DNA of 64,000 nt from the NCBI RefSeq assembly GCF_001949145.1, contig NW_019091541.1, positions 68,320 through 132,319 of the forward strand, given 5' to 3'. The stretch is from Acanthaster planci (taxonomy: Eukaryota > Echinodermata > Asteroidea > Valvatida > Acanthasteridae). The position numbers and the translations under genes are program-made. The notes below the pieces were generated by a model. That model was not told the DNA's origin. It did no database searches and saw nothing but the letters and a program-made list of their open reading frames with translations. This document shows, in pieces, positions 12,894-22,263 of this stretch (position 1 is the stretch's first letter; every line of letters starts with the position of its first letter).

Positions 12894-15800
12894 TTATTTT
12901 GGGCTATGTTCCCCCTGAATGAAGTGTATTGTGAATTCATACTTGTCTCGGAAAACTGCGCCACACTGATTACACTCAAAAGCACTCCGTCGGCCGTGGC
13001 AACCCATGTGCAAGATATACATCACGCTGTCACTGAAGATGACATCGCAGTGCTCGCAGGTGTAACTGGTGGTCTGCGTCTGGCCGGTGTCCAGATCTAG
13101 GCGAGTGTACGAGTCCCGCTTGACAGGGACTGCAGACTTTGTCTCCTCCTCTACTACCCCTGAGCTGCTGCCTGGCTGGGGTGCGGGATCCGCAGCGGGC
13201 ATATCACGGGACAAGGGTGGCATCTGGTGGTCATCGCTGCAAGTGGACGCAGAGGCTTGCATCCTCTGCTCCCAAGGAACACTGCCAGCAGCAGAGGTTC
13301 CCTGCACCAGCAGGTGCCGGATTAAGGAGTCTGTGTTTAGGTTTGACTTGCTGGGGCCAATGTCAGACTGTCTGGAACTGGTGCTGCTGACGCTGGTGTG
13401 CTTGTATCCAGGAAGGGTCTTGATATCTGGTTTGATGTCAGGCTGGTCGGCCAGGGGGACTGTCTGCTGATCACGGTTGATTGAGGCCGCTGTCCGGTGT
13501 GAGCTGCTAGAATCTGTTGATTGATTGGAGCTGATGTCATCAGGGAGCGTGGTTGGTGGGCTGTGGTGGCTTTCATCTGAGACAAGCCTGACACGCTTCC
13601 TGGTGGGATTCGGGTGGTCAGGCTGGTGCAGGTGGCCTGATTGTGCCCAACGGAAGGATCTGACCTGCCGAGGTGGAGGGTGGTCCTCCACGTGTACTTG
13701 GGTTGTCATGACAGGTTGGCTATCCATCACTGAGGTTGGGTTGGTCGAGCTGGTGATGCTTTGGCAAGTGGATGCTGGCAGCTCAACATGAGTTGTCAGA
13801 TACTGACGCAGGATGTCCTGTTGTCCATGACTGAATGAGAAATTGGACGAGCCAACAATGCCGGCTACAGTTGCAGTTGGGACAACCCCAACCCCACTGC
13901 CTACTCTATTTCCACCAGGCCTAAGAGCTTCTGACAGCCTGTTCATTCCAGCCCCTGAAGGGCCTGAGTCGTTGGTCCGCTGAAGTAGCTCCCGCACGGA
14001 ACTTCCACTGACCTGACCAAGACCTGCTCCTGGAATTGGATGAATCCTGTGGCTGCCACTGATTCTATCATCACTTGTGGGCCAGTTAGTCCACGAAGGG
14101 TGTCTCTGCTGATCGGAGAGGGACTCGTCTGTTCTTTTTGCCCGTTTCCATGCTGAGAAGCCAGATTCATCTGGCTGCTTATTTGGACCCTGTCTAGACA
14201 GATAGCTTTGACTCGTGAACCAGTTGCTGTAGTCACTGAACCTCAGCTGTGGCCGGCGGCGAAAGCCTGGCTGCACCGGTGCAGAGATTTGAGGTCTGTG
14301 ACTGTTGGGAGGCACTTGCTGAAGGGGAGCTTGTTGCTGCAGGTCCCTGCTGTCTGGGTCCGAACTCTGCTGCGTTGTTGTCTGGTCCACAGTGTTTGGC
14401 TCTTGGATTTGTTCAGCAATGTTCCTCAACATGGAACTAATCAAACCAGTGGAACTTTCAGGCGGTGTCTCTTCCCGCATGGGAGCCCTGGGCCTGGGTG
14501 GAATGACTTGGTGAAAAACTAAGACTGGCTGGCCACTCTTTTTGCCTTTCCTTGATTTTGAGTTGTCACTGTCACTGTTTGCCTGAGGGCTCTCATTCCC
14601 GTTTGATTCTTCCAGCATAGCCGATGGGCTGGACCCCTCTTGTTGAGGAGAGGAGGTTGGTATTTTGGTTCCTAGGTTGGAGACTCTCTTTCTCTTGGCC
14701 TTTGGACGAAGCAGTGTCTCAAGACGCTTCCCCTCTATGTTTACAAAGCTGACGGGCTTGCCCGTGAACTGCTTTGGAGAGTTCCGTGGCCGCAAACGCC
14801 TAGAACCTGGGCTGATGCTCAGCCTGCCAGGACTAATGCGCCTACTCCCTGGACTGACAATAGCTCTTGTATCAGTTGGCTCCCGCTTGACAGCGACTCT
14901 GACAAAATCTGATGCGGAATCACAAAGTGAGCCCATTTCTTCCCTGGGAGAATTTCTAACTTTAATTTTCAACCCCGGCCTAAGTTGCCTCACCCCTTCG
15001 GTTTCGCAGAGTTCCAGTTCACACAGGGATGAAGTTGGATTCTGAGAGTTCCCACCTTCGTACTCTGCTTTCATGTCTCTGTCCCTCGAGCTGCTGTCCA
15101 TGTGTAGACAAGAATCAGTTTCAGATTCACCAGTATCTCCAACAGGGTAAGTGTGGCTTTTGCCTTGAGTTGCATTTTCAACTTCTGGGGATGCATGTCC
15201 AGAGCTGCATATTGTGTTTTCTTGAGTAGAAGCACTGGCATGGTTGGAAACAGTCTCAGCAGAGATAAACGCATGCGAGGCAGCATCCACCTGACACTGA
15301 TCCGGAGAGGTTTTTACGGTGGAACATGGTATCTGTGAAGACAAAGTTTCCCCATATCTACATGTAATTTCCAATTTGGTACCATCGACCACAAACGGTG
15401 CCCTGTGTTCTCTGATTTCTGCACCAGGTGCCTGCGATTTCATCTGCAAGGCAAAAGGGTATGCCTGGGTCTGGCAGAAGTTGTGTTTTTCCACAGTGAT
15501 TGAGCTGTTAGTTTTCGATCCACTTGCCACAAAATGCTCGGAGTCTGAACAGGTGATCACCTTACTCCGTCTACTGCTGTTTGTTGACGGTTGAAGTAAA
15601 TGCTCCACGCTGTACTGTTGGACCGTGCAATTCCCTGTTTGAGTCGCCAAATCTTCCTGCTGTCCATCCTGTGAGCCGCATTCTCCATTTGGGGAGACAT
15701 CTAGCCGTTCATCACGCTTAGCTGCAGCATGATCGCATGCTCCAGAAACTGAGCTTTTGGAGGTAGAGCAAGGGTGCTGCTTCTCCTGAATAGATTCATT

Positions 15801-16139
15801 GGCTGCCTGTGTTTGATCCTCAAGCACTGCATTATCCTGTACACCTACATCATTGCTGCTGGCCTGGTTGGTGGGTGTTACACTGTCTGGCAAGAGATGG
15901 TCTTGCTCCTCTTTATGAAGAAGCAGAGTTGATTCCTTGGTTTGGTCCAGCACCATTTCACCATTGTCATTGACTGATCCCACATTGTGGTCACTGTTAT
16001 TGTGCAATGAAGGGCTGTCATCAACACTACCCTTATCATCCACTGATGTACATGTAGGTTGCTTACTTTTTGCACGATTATTTGGCCCTCCAACAAATTC
16101 ATCATCGCATGCCTTGTCTTCTGGGCTACGACCTTCCAT
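12894..16139 (-). CDS. Ikaros-family zinc-finger protein, large C-terminal exon with dimerisation fingers
   Basis: The frame is open for 1,081 codons and ends in two C2H2 fingers. The first is C1028/C1031/H1044/H1048 and the second is C1056/C1059/H1072/H1078. The motifs YTCEHC, VMY, HMGCHG, FECNQCG, KYEF and GEH are diagnostic of the Ikaros/Pegasus/Hunchback dimerisation pair and closest to Ikaros (HMGCHG, GEH). The rest is low-complexity and rich in Ser, Gln and Pro. It has SPGSRR repeats (429-448), basic nuclear-import-like runs (478-486, 847-851) and sumoylation-type VKRE (417-420). The N-terminal DNA-binding fingers expected of IKZF proteins are absent from this exon and not found elsewhere in the window. 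The ATG at 16139 has a purine at -3 and G at +4. However, the frame stays open upstream to a possible acceptor (CCACAG before 16172), with an in-frame stop just beyond, so this Met may be internal. By family knowledge it is a nuclear transcription regulator. TRPS1 or Hunchback relatives are the alternatives. Confidence 0.8.
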   Translation of the reverse strand: MEGRSPEDKACDDEFVGGPNNRAKSKQPTCTSVDDKGSVDDSPSLHNNSDHNVGSVNDNGEMVLDQTKESTLLLHKEEQDHLLPDSVTPTNQASSNDVGVQDNAVLEDQTQAANESIQEKQHPCSTSKSSVSGACDHAAAKRDERLDVSPNGECGSQDGQQEDLATQTGNCTVQQYSVEHLLQPSTNSSRRSKVITCSDSEHFVASGSKTNSSITVEKHNFCQTQAYPFALQMKSQAPGAEIREHRAPFVVDGTKLEITCRYGETLSSQIPCSTVKTSPDQCQVDAASHAFISAETVSNHASASTQENTICSSGHASPEVENATQGKSHTYPVGDTGESETDSCLHMDSSSRDRDMKAEYEGGNSQNPTSSLCELELCETEGVRQLRPGLKIKVRNSPREEMGSLCDSASDFVRVAVKREPTDTRAIVSPGSRRISPGRLSISPGSRRLRPRNSPKQFTGKPVSFVNIEGKRLETLLRPKAKRKRVSNLGTKIPTSSPQQEGSSPSAMLEESNGNESPQANSDSDNSKSRKGKKSGQPVLVFHQVIPPRPRAPMREETPPESSTGLISSMLRNIAEQIQEPNTVDQTTTQQSSDPDSRDLQQQAPLQQVPPNSHRPQISAPVQPGFRRRPQLRFSDYSNWFTSQSYLSRQGPNKQPDESGFSAWKRAKRTDESLSDQQRHPSWTNWPTSDDRISGSHRIHPIPGAGLGQVSGSSVRELLQRTNDSGPSGAGMNRLSEALRPGGNRVGSGVGVVPTATVAGIVGSSNFSFSHGQQDILRQYLTTHVELPASTCQSITSSTNPTSVMDSQPVMTTQVHVEDHPPPRQVRSFRWAQSGHLHQPDHPNPTRKRVRLVSDESHHSPPTTLPDDISSNQSTDSSSSHRTAASINRDQQTVPLADQPDIKPDIKTLPGYKHTSVSSTSSRQSDIGPSKSNLNTDSLIRHLLVQGTSAAGSVPWEQRMQASASTCSDDHQMPPLSRDMPAADPAPQPGSSSGVVEEETKSAVPVKRDSYTRLDLDTGQTQTTSYTCEHCDVIFSDSVMYILHMGCHGRRSAFECNQCGAVFRDKYEFTIHFIQGEHSPK

Positions 16140-16172
16140 TCCAGTTGAAAAGTTGTCGGTGTGAAGGATTAA

Positions 16173-18822
16173 CTGTGGACTTGTTTAAAATGATTTACAG
16201 GGATGACAAGGTCCCACAAATGCATCAGAGATGATGGGGGGTTGAAGTGTCATGGCTGATACAGTTCATGCTTTTAAAAGCTGCATGTTTAACAGTGCTT
16301 CATGTACATGTACGGTACACGTATTGGGAATGCATCAGGCCATTTCTTGAAATGACTCCACACCAGGACCCTCAAGAATCTGTGGAGAAATGGAAAGGAC
16401 GCAGATTCCAATGGCCATCTGAAATGACTACCGTTTGTATTTTTAAAAACTCAGCTGCTAAAGCAAAATACTGTACATGCATTTCTCTGCAGGCAATGCT
16501 CAGCTGCATATTGACATCTTAATCTTTTCTCATTCTGTATCAGCTGAATGAAACATTTCAGACGTCTTTTTGGTAAATTGTAGCTACATGTATCTTCACA
16601 TAATACATATAATCAACAAAATACTCCAAAATTTAAATGCAGATAAGTTGCGAGTATTCCAACAGGAAGTCTTGATTTAAATTTTTCAATTTTTCTTGGC
16701 ATGTGTCACCAGGGAGGAAAGCAAAGGGATTTTCGCTTAAATTGGAAAGAACTGATTGTTTTATGAACACATGTAGAAATTTGTCTATATTCTAGCAATG
16801 CAAATACTACAAATGTACATTGCAACACCACATCTGAAGTTTTGAGAATTTGAATATTAAACAGCACTTTCAAAGTCAAGCATTTTTCCCAACTAGAATT
16901 TTTGGAACAGACTGCCTACATGTACTGGTATAATATATAAACTGAGGTTGTAATAGACACAACTCCAAGTGGATTGACTTCTGACGTTTGAAAATTTTGA
17001 CATAATTTCTTCAGAAGGAAGCTTCAATACATGTACGGTAATTACCATAAAGGAACCCAGCTCATGAATCCAGCACAGCAACCAAAATTCATGCTCCACA
17101 GTTTTCAAAATTCATAAAGATTCAATTTCAAAATATTTTAGGAAACCAGGAACATTAACTGTTCATTGTGTGTAAAACAATACATACATGTATATACATG
17201 TGAATTATGACTAACTTTTAAGTGATGTACAAATGTGTACAATGTGAATATACAGTAAGTATGAATCAACGAAATGAATTGTTTTTGTATTATAACCACT
17301 GGAATACTGTGCCTGGTACCCACTTTACATAATGTATATGAGCTCAGGTTACAAGGCAAAATCACCCCCAGTTAGTCATGTCTGAATAAATATGCTGCAG
17401 CTGCAGTGAGCATCAAAGCACAAACCTACATGTACATGTAGTTGCTTCTGGGAACCTGTTATTCAAAGCAGAGGCTGTTGACAATGGTCACTGACAGAAT
17501 GTGGCCAATTATTTTGCACTATTGGAAAATAGATTCAGCACTCAATACATGTATGCTCAAACTGAATGGAACTGGTCAAATTTCACTGGGCCTAATTTAC
17601 TCACCAAAAAATGGTATGATATGAATGAGTTCCACTAGTTGTGACCAGGATACTGCCGTGCTTTACTTGGCCACTAAGTCTGCATTAAGTTAGTGGCTGA
17701 CAATCATAACGATGCAGGTGGCCCAGGAAAATGGAAAATGAAGTCAGGTAGCCTGAATGTGTGAAAAAAAAGTTGGCAAAATTTTTACATGACAGAATGA
17801 AATCATATCCTAAACATATGAAGTTTGTTCCTTGTTCGACATTCAATGTTGAACAAGTAACTGCTTGATATTCCAACGTTGAAGAAGTAACCATTTGACA
17901 TTCAGGATGCACACCCCTAAACATTGTGAAGTGCAAAAGGGACAAAAAATACCTAACTGCACCACCATACACATCAATTCACATGTACATGTACTTGTTT
18001 CCTTGTACAAAATGTACCTACCATTTTATAATACACAAACTCTCTCCCACAGAGGCAACCCCAGGCAAGGGGTTTTTCAGGTCAAACAAGCCTGGAAATG
18101 TAGGTGACAGTTTTTTGAGGCAATATAATTATTTGAGGGAAAATCTGCTGTTTTCATTTTAACTATTTCAGTCAATCAAACATTCATCAAGCCCCCGCCC
18201 CGGGTCTATTTTCAAAGTGTTTCTGTATACTGTAACCACCCTGCTGCCTCCATCTCAACCAGGCAATGCAGTTTTCAAGGGTCAAAACAGCTTCGAGCAA
18301 AGTCTTGTTGGTGGAGTTCTTTGTTTGCAAATGAAATAGGAAAGTGAATGCATCACACCACACATTTCTCAAAGTGAAATAAAATACCCAAACCACCCGT
18401 GATTACACTGAATTTGACCTCATTGTTCTCCTCAATCACAGACGCCTTCCTTGCAACCTGGGGCACGGGTTTCCGTGGTCAAACAAACCCTCAAGTTAAC
18501 ATGCCAAATGTACATGTAGGTGGTGCAATTGTTTTTGTCCCTTTTGCACTCCATCATTTTTAGGGATGTGCATCCTCAGCCCTTGTGGAACGTCAAACAG
18601 TTACATGCACTTATTCAATATTGAATATCAAAAAAAACTTGTTCAAATTTGCAAGTCAAACAGGCAATAAGTAACTAACTTCACACCACCGAGGAGTATA
18701 CCGGTCATTCTGTAAACTCACGTTTGTGGGAGTGGGGTGGACGTTGGACCCCCCAGTTCTAGGGGTAACGCTAGGGGCCTTACCTATATCATACATACAT
18801 GTATCTATACTCGGTTCCTATA
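16173..18822. other. Upstream flank or intron of the IKZF-like gene
   Basis: No exon with zinc-finger spacing is recognisable on the - strand here. If the CCACAG acceptor at 16173-16178 is real, this is intron. The sequence is AT-rich with dispersed TACATG microsatellite and contains the inverted repeat at 17846-18656. Small exons under about 60 codons cannot be excluded by eye. Confidence 0.45.
17846..18656. repeat. Imperfect long inverted repeat (arms 17846-17967 and 18519-18656)
   Basis: The left arm and the complement of the right arm share, in the same order, GAACAAGT, TTGATATTC, AGGATGCACA(C/T)CCCTAAA, AGTGCAAAAGGGACAAAAA and GCACCACC. The roughly 550-base centre is partly self-similar too (TCAAACAA(G/A)CC near 18083 and 18481). 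It resembles a decayed transposon with inverted ends, but no clean terminus or target duplication is seen. Confidence 0.55.
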
Positions 18823-19073
18823 CAGGGTGTCATGTCCCAAAAAAAGCCAAACCCTGAGGAAAGGGGTTAAGATGCCCAAACCGTGAGATATTATTATAAT
18901 GTATAAGGATCTCCGAAAAGTAGAAGTATTCTTTCTAATGATACTTGAATGATGGTATCCCTCCTGTCATGCGTGACTAAACACCATTGCCTTGAAAATG
19001 GAGCATCCAAACTCAGTTGTCATACTTTGGATAAACCAGTGAATGAGGTTGCTGTCTGTCATGCTTGTCCTGG
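18823..19073 (+). repeat. Left terminal inverted repeat of the mariner-like element
   Basis: This matches the complement of 20372-20618 along its whole length. Differences are mostly single bases plus a few small indels. Shared words include AACCCTGAGGAAAGGGGTTA, TTTCTAATGATAC and CATGCTTGTCCTGG. Residual divergence between arms indicates an element that is not freshly inserted. Confidence 0.85.
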
Positions 19074-19197
19074 TTACAAGTGACAACAAAAGGTCATGTT
19101 AATGAGGGAAGATTGCCTTTTGTCACTTTCAAGTTTTGCAATAATCTGGTTTAAATGTGTTGATTTGCCCCGAGGTAGGCCAGTGCAGTGTTGAAAA

Positions 19198-20318
19198 GTG
19201 TTCAAAGCAGGACAACAAGTCTGCAACAAGGTGCAACTTACCAAAGAGCAAAGAGTGTTTGTCATGACGAAATTTCTTAAAAACAAGAGCTTTCAAGCAA
19301 CCCAAGCTGCATTTAGGGATGCCTTCCCTGATGGGGATCCACCGACAAAGTCAACCATCTGGGAAAATGTACGCAAATACCGAGAACATGGGACAAGCTT
19401 TAATTTGAATAATGGTTATTTGGGAAGGAGGCGTACAGTGCGAACTCCTGAAAACATTGCTGCAGTTCGACAGCAATTTGTCGAACAGCCAAGGGGAACC
19501 AGTTGCAGAAGGAATGGACTTGGACTGTCCCATTCTTCATTTAATCGCATAACGCAGTTAGATCTGCAGTTCCATCCATACCGAATACACATCTGCCACT
19601 TTTGCGCGGAGACCTCAGGAGGAGATGAGAGTTTGCTCAATGGCTCTTGGAACGCTGTCAGGCCAATGAAAGGTTTCTTGAATGGTTGGCAATCAGTGAT
19701 GAGACAGCATTTTGGACGAATGGAGAAGTTAACACCTACAACAACGTCGAATACGCACCAAAGGGGCACCCGCCAAATTTTAACTTTAAACCAACATGAG
19801 TCATGAGGTCACCGTTTGGGTAGGACTGTGTGGGAATGGTGTCATTATCAGACCTTTATTTTTCGAACTGAATGTTAATGGTCGACGGTACTTGCACACG
19901 ATCAACGAAGATGTGGTACCCCAACTTCAGATGCATTTTCAACAGCATGAAAATGCTTTTTTCCCGACATCTGTGGTGGGCCCAAGATGGGGCACTAGAG
20001 CACAGGCTCATTGCTGTGAGGAATCTTCTGCGGGAACTATTCCGAAATCGAGTGATTGCTCTTAACCATCCAATTGAATGGCCGCCCTGTTCTCCGGATC
20101 TCACGCAGTGTGATTATATTTTATGGGGGTATCTGAAGGAAAACGTTTTCAACAGTTCACCACGTAACATCAAAGACTTACGAGGTCACATTCAACAGGC
20201 GGTCGACATCTTACGACATGACCCTGCATTGGTGAGATGAGCTGTGGCTGACATGCGCATCCGTTGTGAACTCTGCATGGATAGGGAAGGCGGACACTTG
20301 GAAGGTGTCGGTGCTTAA
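19198..20318 (+). pseudogene. Broken mariner-like transposase (HTH plus DD41D domain)
   Basis: The first ~100 residues resemble the helix-turn-helix (DUF4817-like) region of this transposase type, with a KSTIWENVRKYREHG segment and a GRRRTVRT linker. The catalytic domain follows with Asp codons at 19698-19700 (AISDE context), 19986-19988 (WWAQDGA) and 20112-20114 (CDYILWGYL). There are 41 residues between the second and third Asp, hence DD41D. The reading frame shifts near 19590, near 19790 and near 19965. In-frame stops sit at 19626 and 20238, and the natural end is TAA at 20316. The protein cannot be made, so the copy is dead unless complemented in trans. Confidence 0.85.
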
Positions 20319-20371
20319 TTAACTGTGAATTACGTAATATGTAAATAATCGGTATGACCCTGATATCTTAT

Positions 20372-20618
20372 CCAGGACAAGCATGAAAGAGGACAACCTC
20401 ATTCACTGGTTTATCCATAGTGTTACAACTGAGTTCGGATGCTCCGTTTTCAAGACAATGGTGTTCAGTCATGCATGACAAGAGGGATACCATCATTCAG
20501 GTATCATTAGAAAATTATTGCTTCTACTTTTTGGACATCCTCATACAATATAATCATATCTCATGGTTTGGGATATTAACCCCTTTCCTCAGGGTTTGCT
20601 TTTTTCTGGGACATCCTC
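20372..20618 (-). repeat. Right terminal inverted repeat of the mariner-like element
   Basis: This is the inverted counterpart of 18823-19073. It starts CCAGGACAAGCATG at the inner edge and ends CTGGGACATCCTC next to the TA target dinucleotide. Confidence 0.85.
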
Positions 20619-20620
20619 TA

Positions 20621-21650
20621 TTATGGCAGTAACTCTATTATCGTGGCATCAGAAATTTTGAATTTTGCGTTGTCAGTGAGTTCCTAATCGGCAATATTCA
20701 GCCAGTTAATTAATAATTTATGGCCTGAAGAAGAGTTTTATTGAAATAGAAAGAAAAATTCTGCATGTTTTCGTACGTTTTGACAATTTTTACCCTGGGC
20801 GCTCAGGGCAATTAGCTAATAGTGACATAGGCATTATTGTCGCAATTTTCTTGCTTTTATAATACAATTTGAAGAATTTACAACCGATACTTAAAATTTG
20901 TAACATAAATTTTGAATACAATAACTCAGGTCTAATGAGATGGTTATAACTCTCAGAGAATGAGAACTCAGAAAGAAGATGTTTTTAACAGTTGTTTCAG
21001 ACATTGATGAAAGAATGAGTCCACAAAAAAAAGATATGCAATACCCATTACCCACATATTTATTGAACAATCCTTCAGTAAAACACCAATTTAAGTAATA
21101 CGATGAATTTCAAAGTTGTTGCTGCATCACAAGATTGAGGTACACAAGTTCTGAAGAAAAAATGAAGTCTTTCCTTTCCAGACTAAAAAGTGTAAGGTGA
21201 TGCAGTGCAATTGTTCCCATCTCGTTCTCTCAAGAGTTTGGCATCTTGAAGAATGAGACTGCAAAAATGGAGTCAATTACAGGTAAAATGGAACAGTATC
21301 ACAAAATGAAGCTATTTTGTTTCCTCTGAAATCAAAATTATTCGTTTTATCTTTATATATTCATCAACAAAGTGCTTTAAAGGCCACCGTAGAAGCTATT
21401 TCTCGATACTGCGATACATGCGTGTACTGTACGCCACCTCCGCTTGCATACGGTGTGCACACAGATATTCTAAGCTATCGTAGAGGAAAATGAATCGAAC
21501 CACAAACAAAATTTTATGAAACAAATTAAAAGGTAAGAGTTCAAGAACAGCAAGGAAAGGATAATTCAGGGAAGTGAGCGAGCAATCTTTATTTCGATCA
21601 GGAAATGGGATAACTACGGTGATAATGATATATTAACCCATCCTACATGA
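20621..21650. repeat. Local duplication, copy 1
   Basis: This aligns in direct orientation with 22264-23710. Shared landmarks in the same order include GAGTTCCTAATCGGCAATATT, ATTAATAATTTATGGCCTGA, TATAACTCTCAGAGAATGAG, AAGCTATTTTGTTTCCTCTG and GTGAGCGAGCAATCTTTATT. The copies differ by many substitutions and small indels. Homology extends left across the mariner element: CGGTTCCTA lies left of it, and CGGTTCCT precedes copy 2. No protein coding is seen. Confidence 0.8.
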
Positions 21651-21805
21651 CGGCCAAGGCACTTGTTACGTTACTCGCCAAAGCTCTACGCTTTAAAATC
21701 AACCAAATTACACATTTAACCTCGCTTTATACAATCTATCGATTTTTCTAAATTAAAATTCATGATACCTTGCGAAAATAGCTTCATAATTACAAAAACA
21801 TTTAC

Positions 21806-21860
21806 CAATTTCTGCTTTTTGCGAAGGAAGATCATCAGTCATTTTCGAGTTTGACGCCAT
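21806..21860 (-). CDS. Candidate first coding exon of a - strand gene
   Basis: On the - strand an ATG at 21860 sits in a favourable context (AAAC before it, G after). It opens 18 codons beginning MASNSKMTDD, then reaches a GTAAAT donor-like site (exon end 21806, phase 1). Read through, the frame stops 17 codons later. The IKZF-like exon at 12894-16172 lies downstream on the same strand, so this could be its 5' exon. However, the phase would need an intervening exon, because the acceptor there is phase 0. The product is not recognised and the call is speculative. Confidence 0.22.
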
Positions 21861-22223
21861 GTTTGCCAATCAATCTTTCATTACTCGGATGCCGGGTACC
21901 AGTTAGCCCGATTTCTACATTCTTGTTGATTCAGCTCAAGAACAGATCACCAGTGAGTGACCTTTCCCATAATTTATTAGGGATTCCCAGACCTTGGATC
22001 GTCTCCAATTCTTCTATTTATCGCCGATATCGACAAACACTAGCATGCCCGTGATATGCAAAATCCCCTCTTGGGATCCATAGCATACAAATCGACGTTC
22101 CTCTTGAAAAATTTGACGCTTTAGTGATTGGGGGTCAAAACCACGCGAAGCTAGAACACGTGTACTAGCCGATATTTTCAAGGGGATTTTCAGTGCGCAC
22201 TTGAAGTTATGTGGAAGCCAAGT

Positions 22224-22257
22224 ATACATGTACATGTACATGTACAGTACATGTACA
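22224..22257. repeat. TACATG microsatellite
   Basis: An array of TACATG repeats with one TACAG interruption. It sits at the left border of duplication copy 2, in the same relative place as the CATACATACATG tract left of the mariner element (18790-18803). Confidence 0.8.
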
Positions 22258-22263
22258 CTATTC

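Larger units (their letters stand above)
18823..20618 (+). mobile_element. Tc1/mariner-superfamily transposon, decayed, long inverted repeats
   Basis: The element is 1,796 bp and flanked by TA on both sides (18821-18822, 20619-20620). The left end reads CAGGGTGTCATGTCCCA. The right end, on the - strand, reads GAGGATGTCCCAG, consistent with a CAGGGTGTCCC-type terminus plus a small insertion on the left. Terminal inverted repeats run about 250 bp (18823-19073 against 20372-20618) and are highly similar throughout, including CCAGTGAATGAGGTTG in both arms. The single gene inside is a broken transposase. Long repeats and a DD41D triad point to a mariner-like lineage such as rosa, but the family name is inference. 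Confidence 0.85.
21651..22263. other. Unique spacer between the two duplicated copies
   Basis: Non-repeated sequence that contains the candidate first exon at 21806-21860 (- strand) and ends in a TACATG microsatellite (22224-22257). Nothing else is recognised. Confidence 0.4.

Noticed and set aside
12894-12899. AATAAA overlapping the IKZF-like stop codon as a polyadenylation signal
   Set aside because: The hexamer overlaps the last codon and stop. Processing there would leave almost no 3' UTR, and it is more likely coincidental.
12906-16164. Numerous open frames on the + strand and in other - frames across the IKZF-like exon
   Set aside because: They are shadows of the 1,081-codon frame, with no domains of their own.
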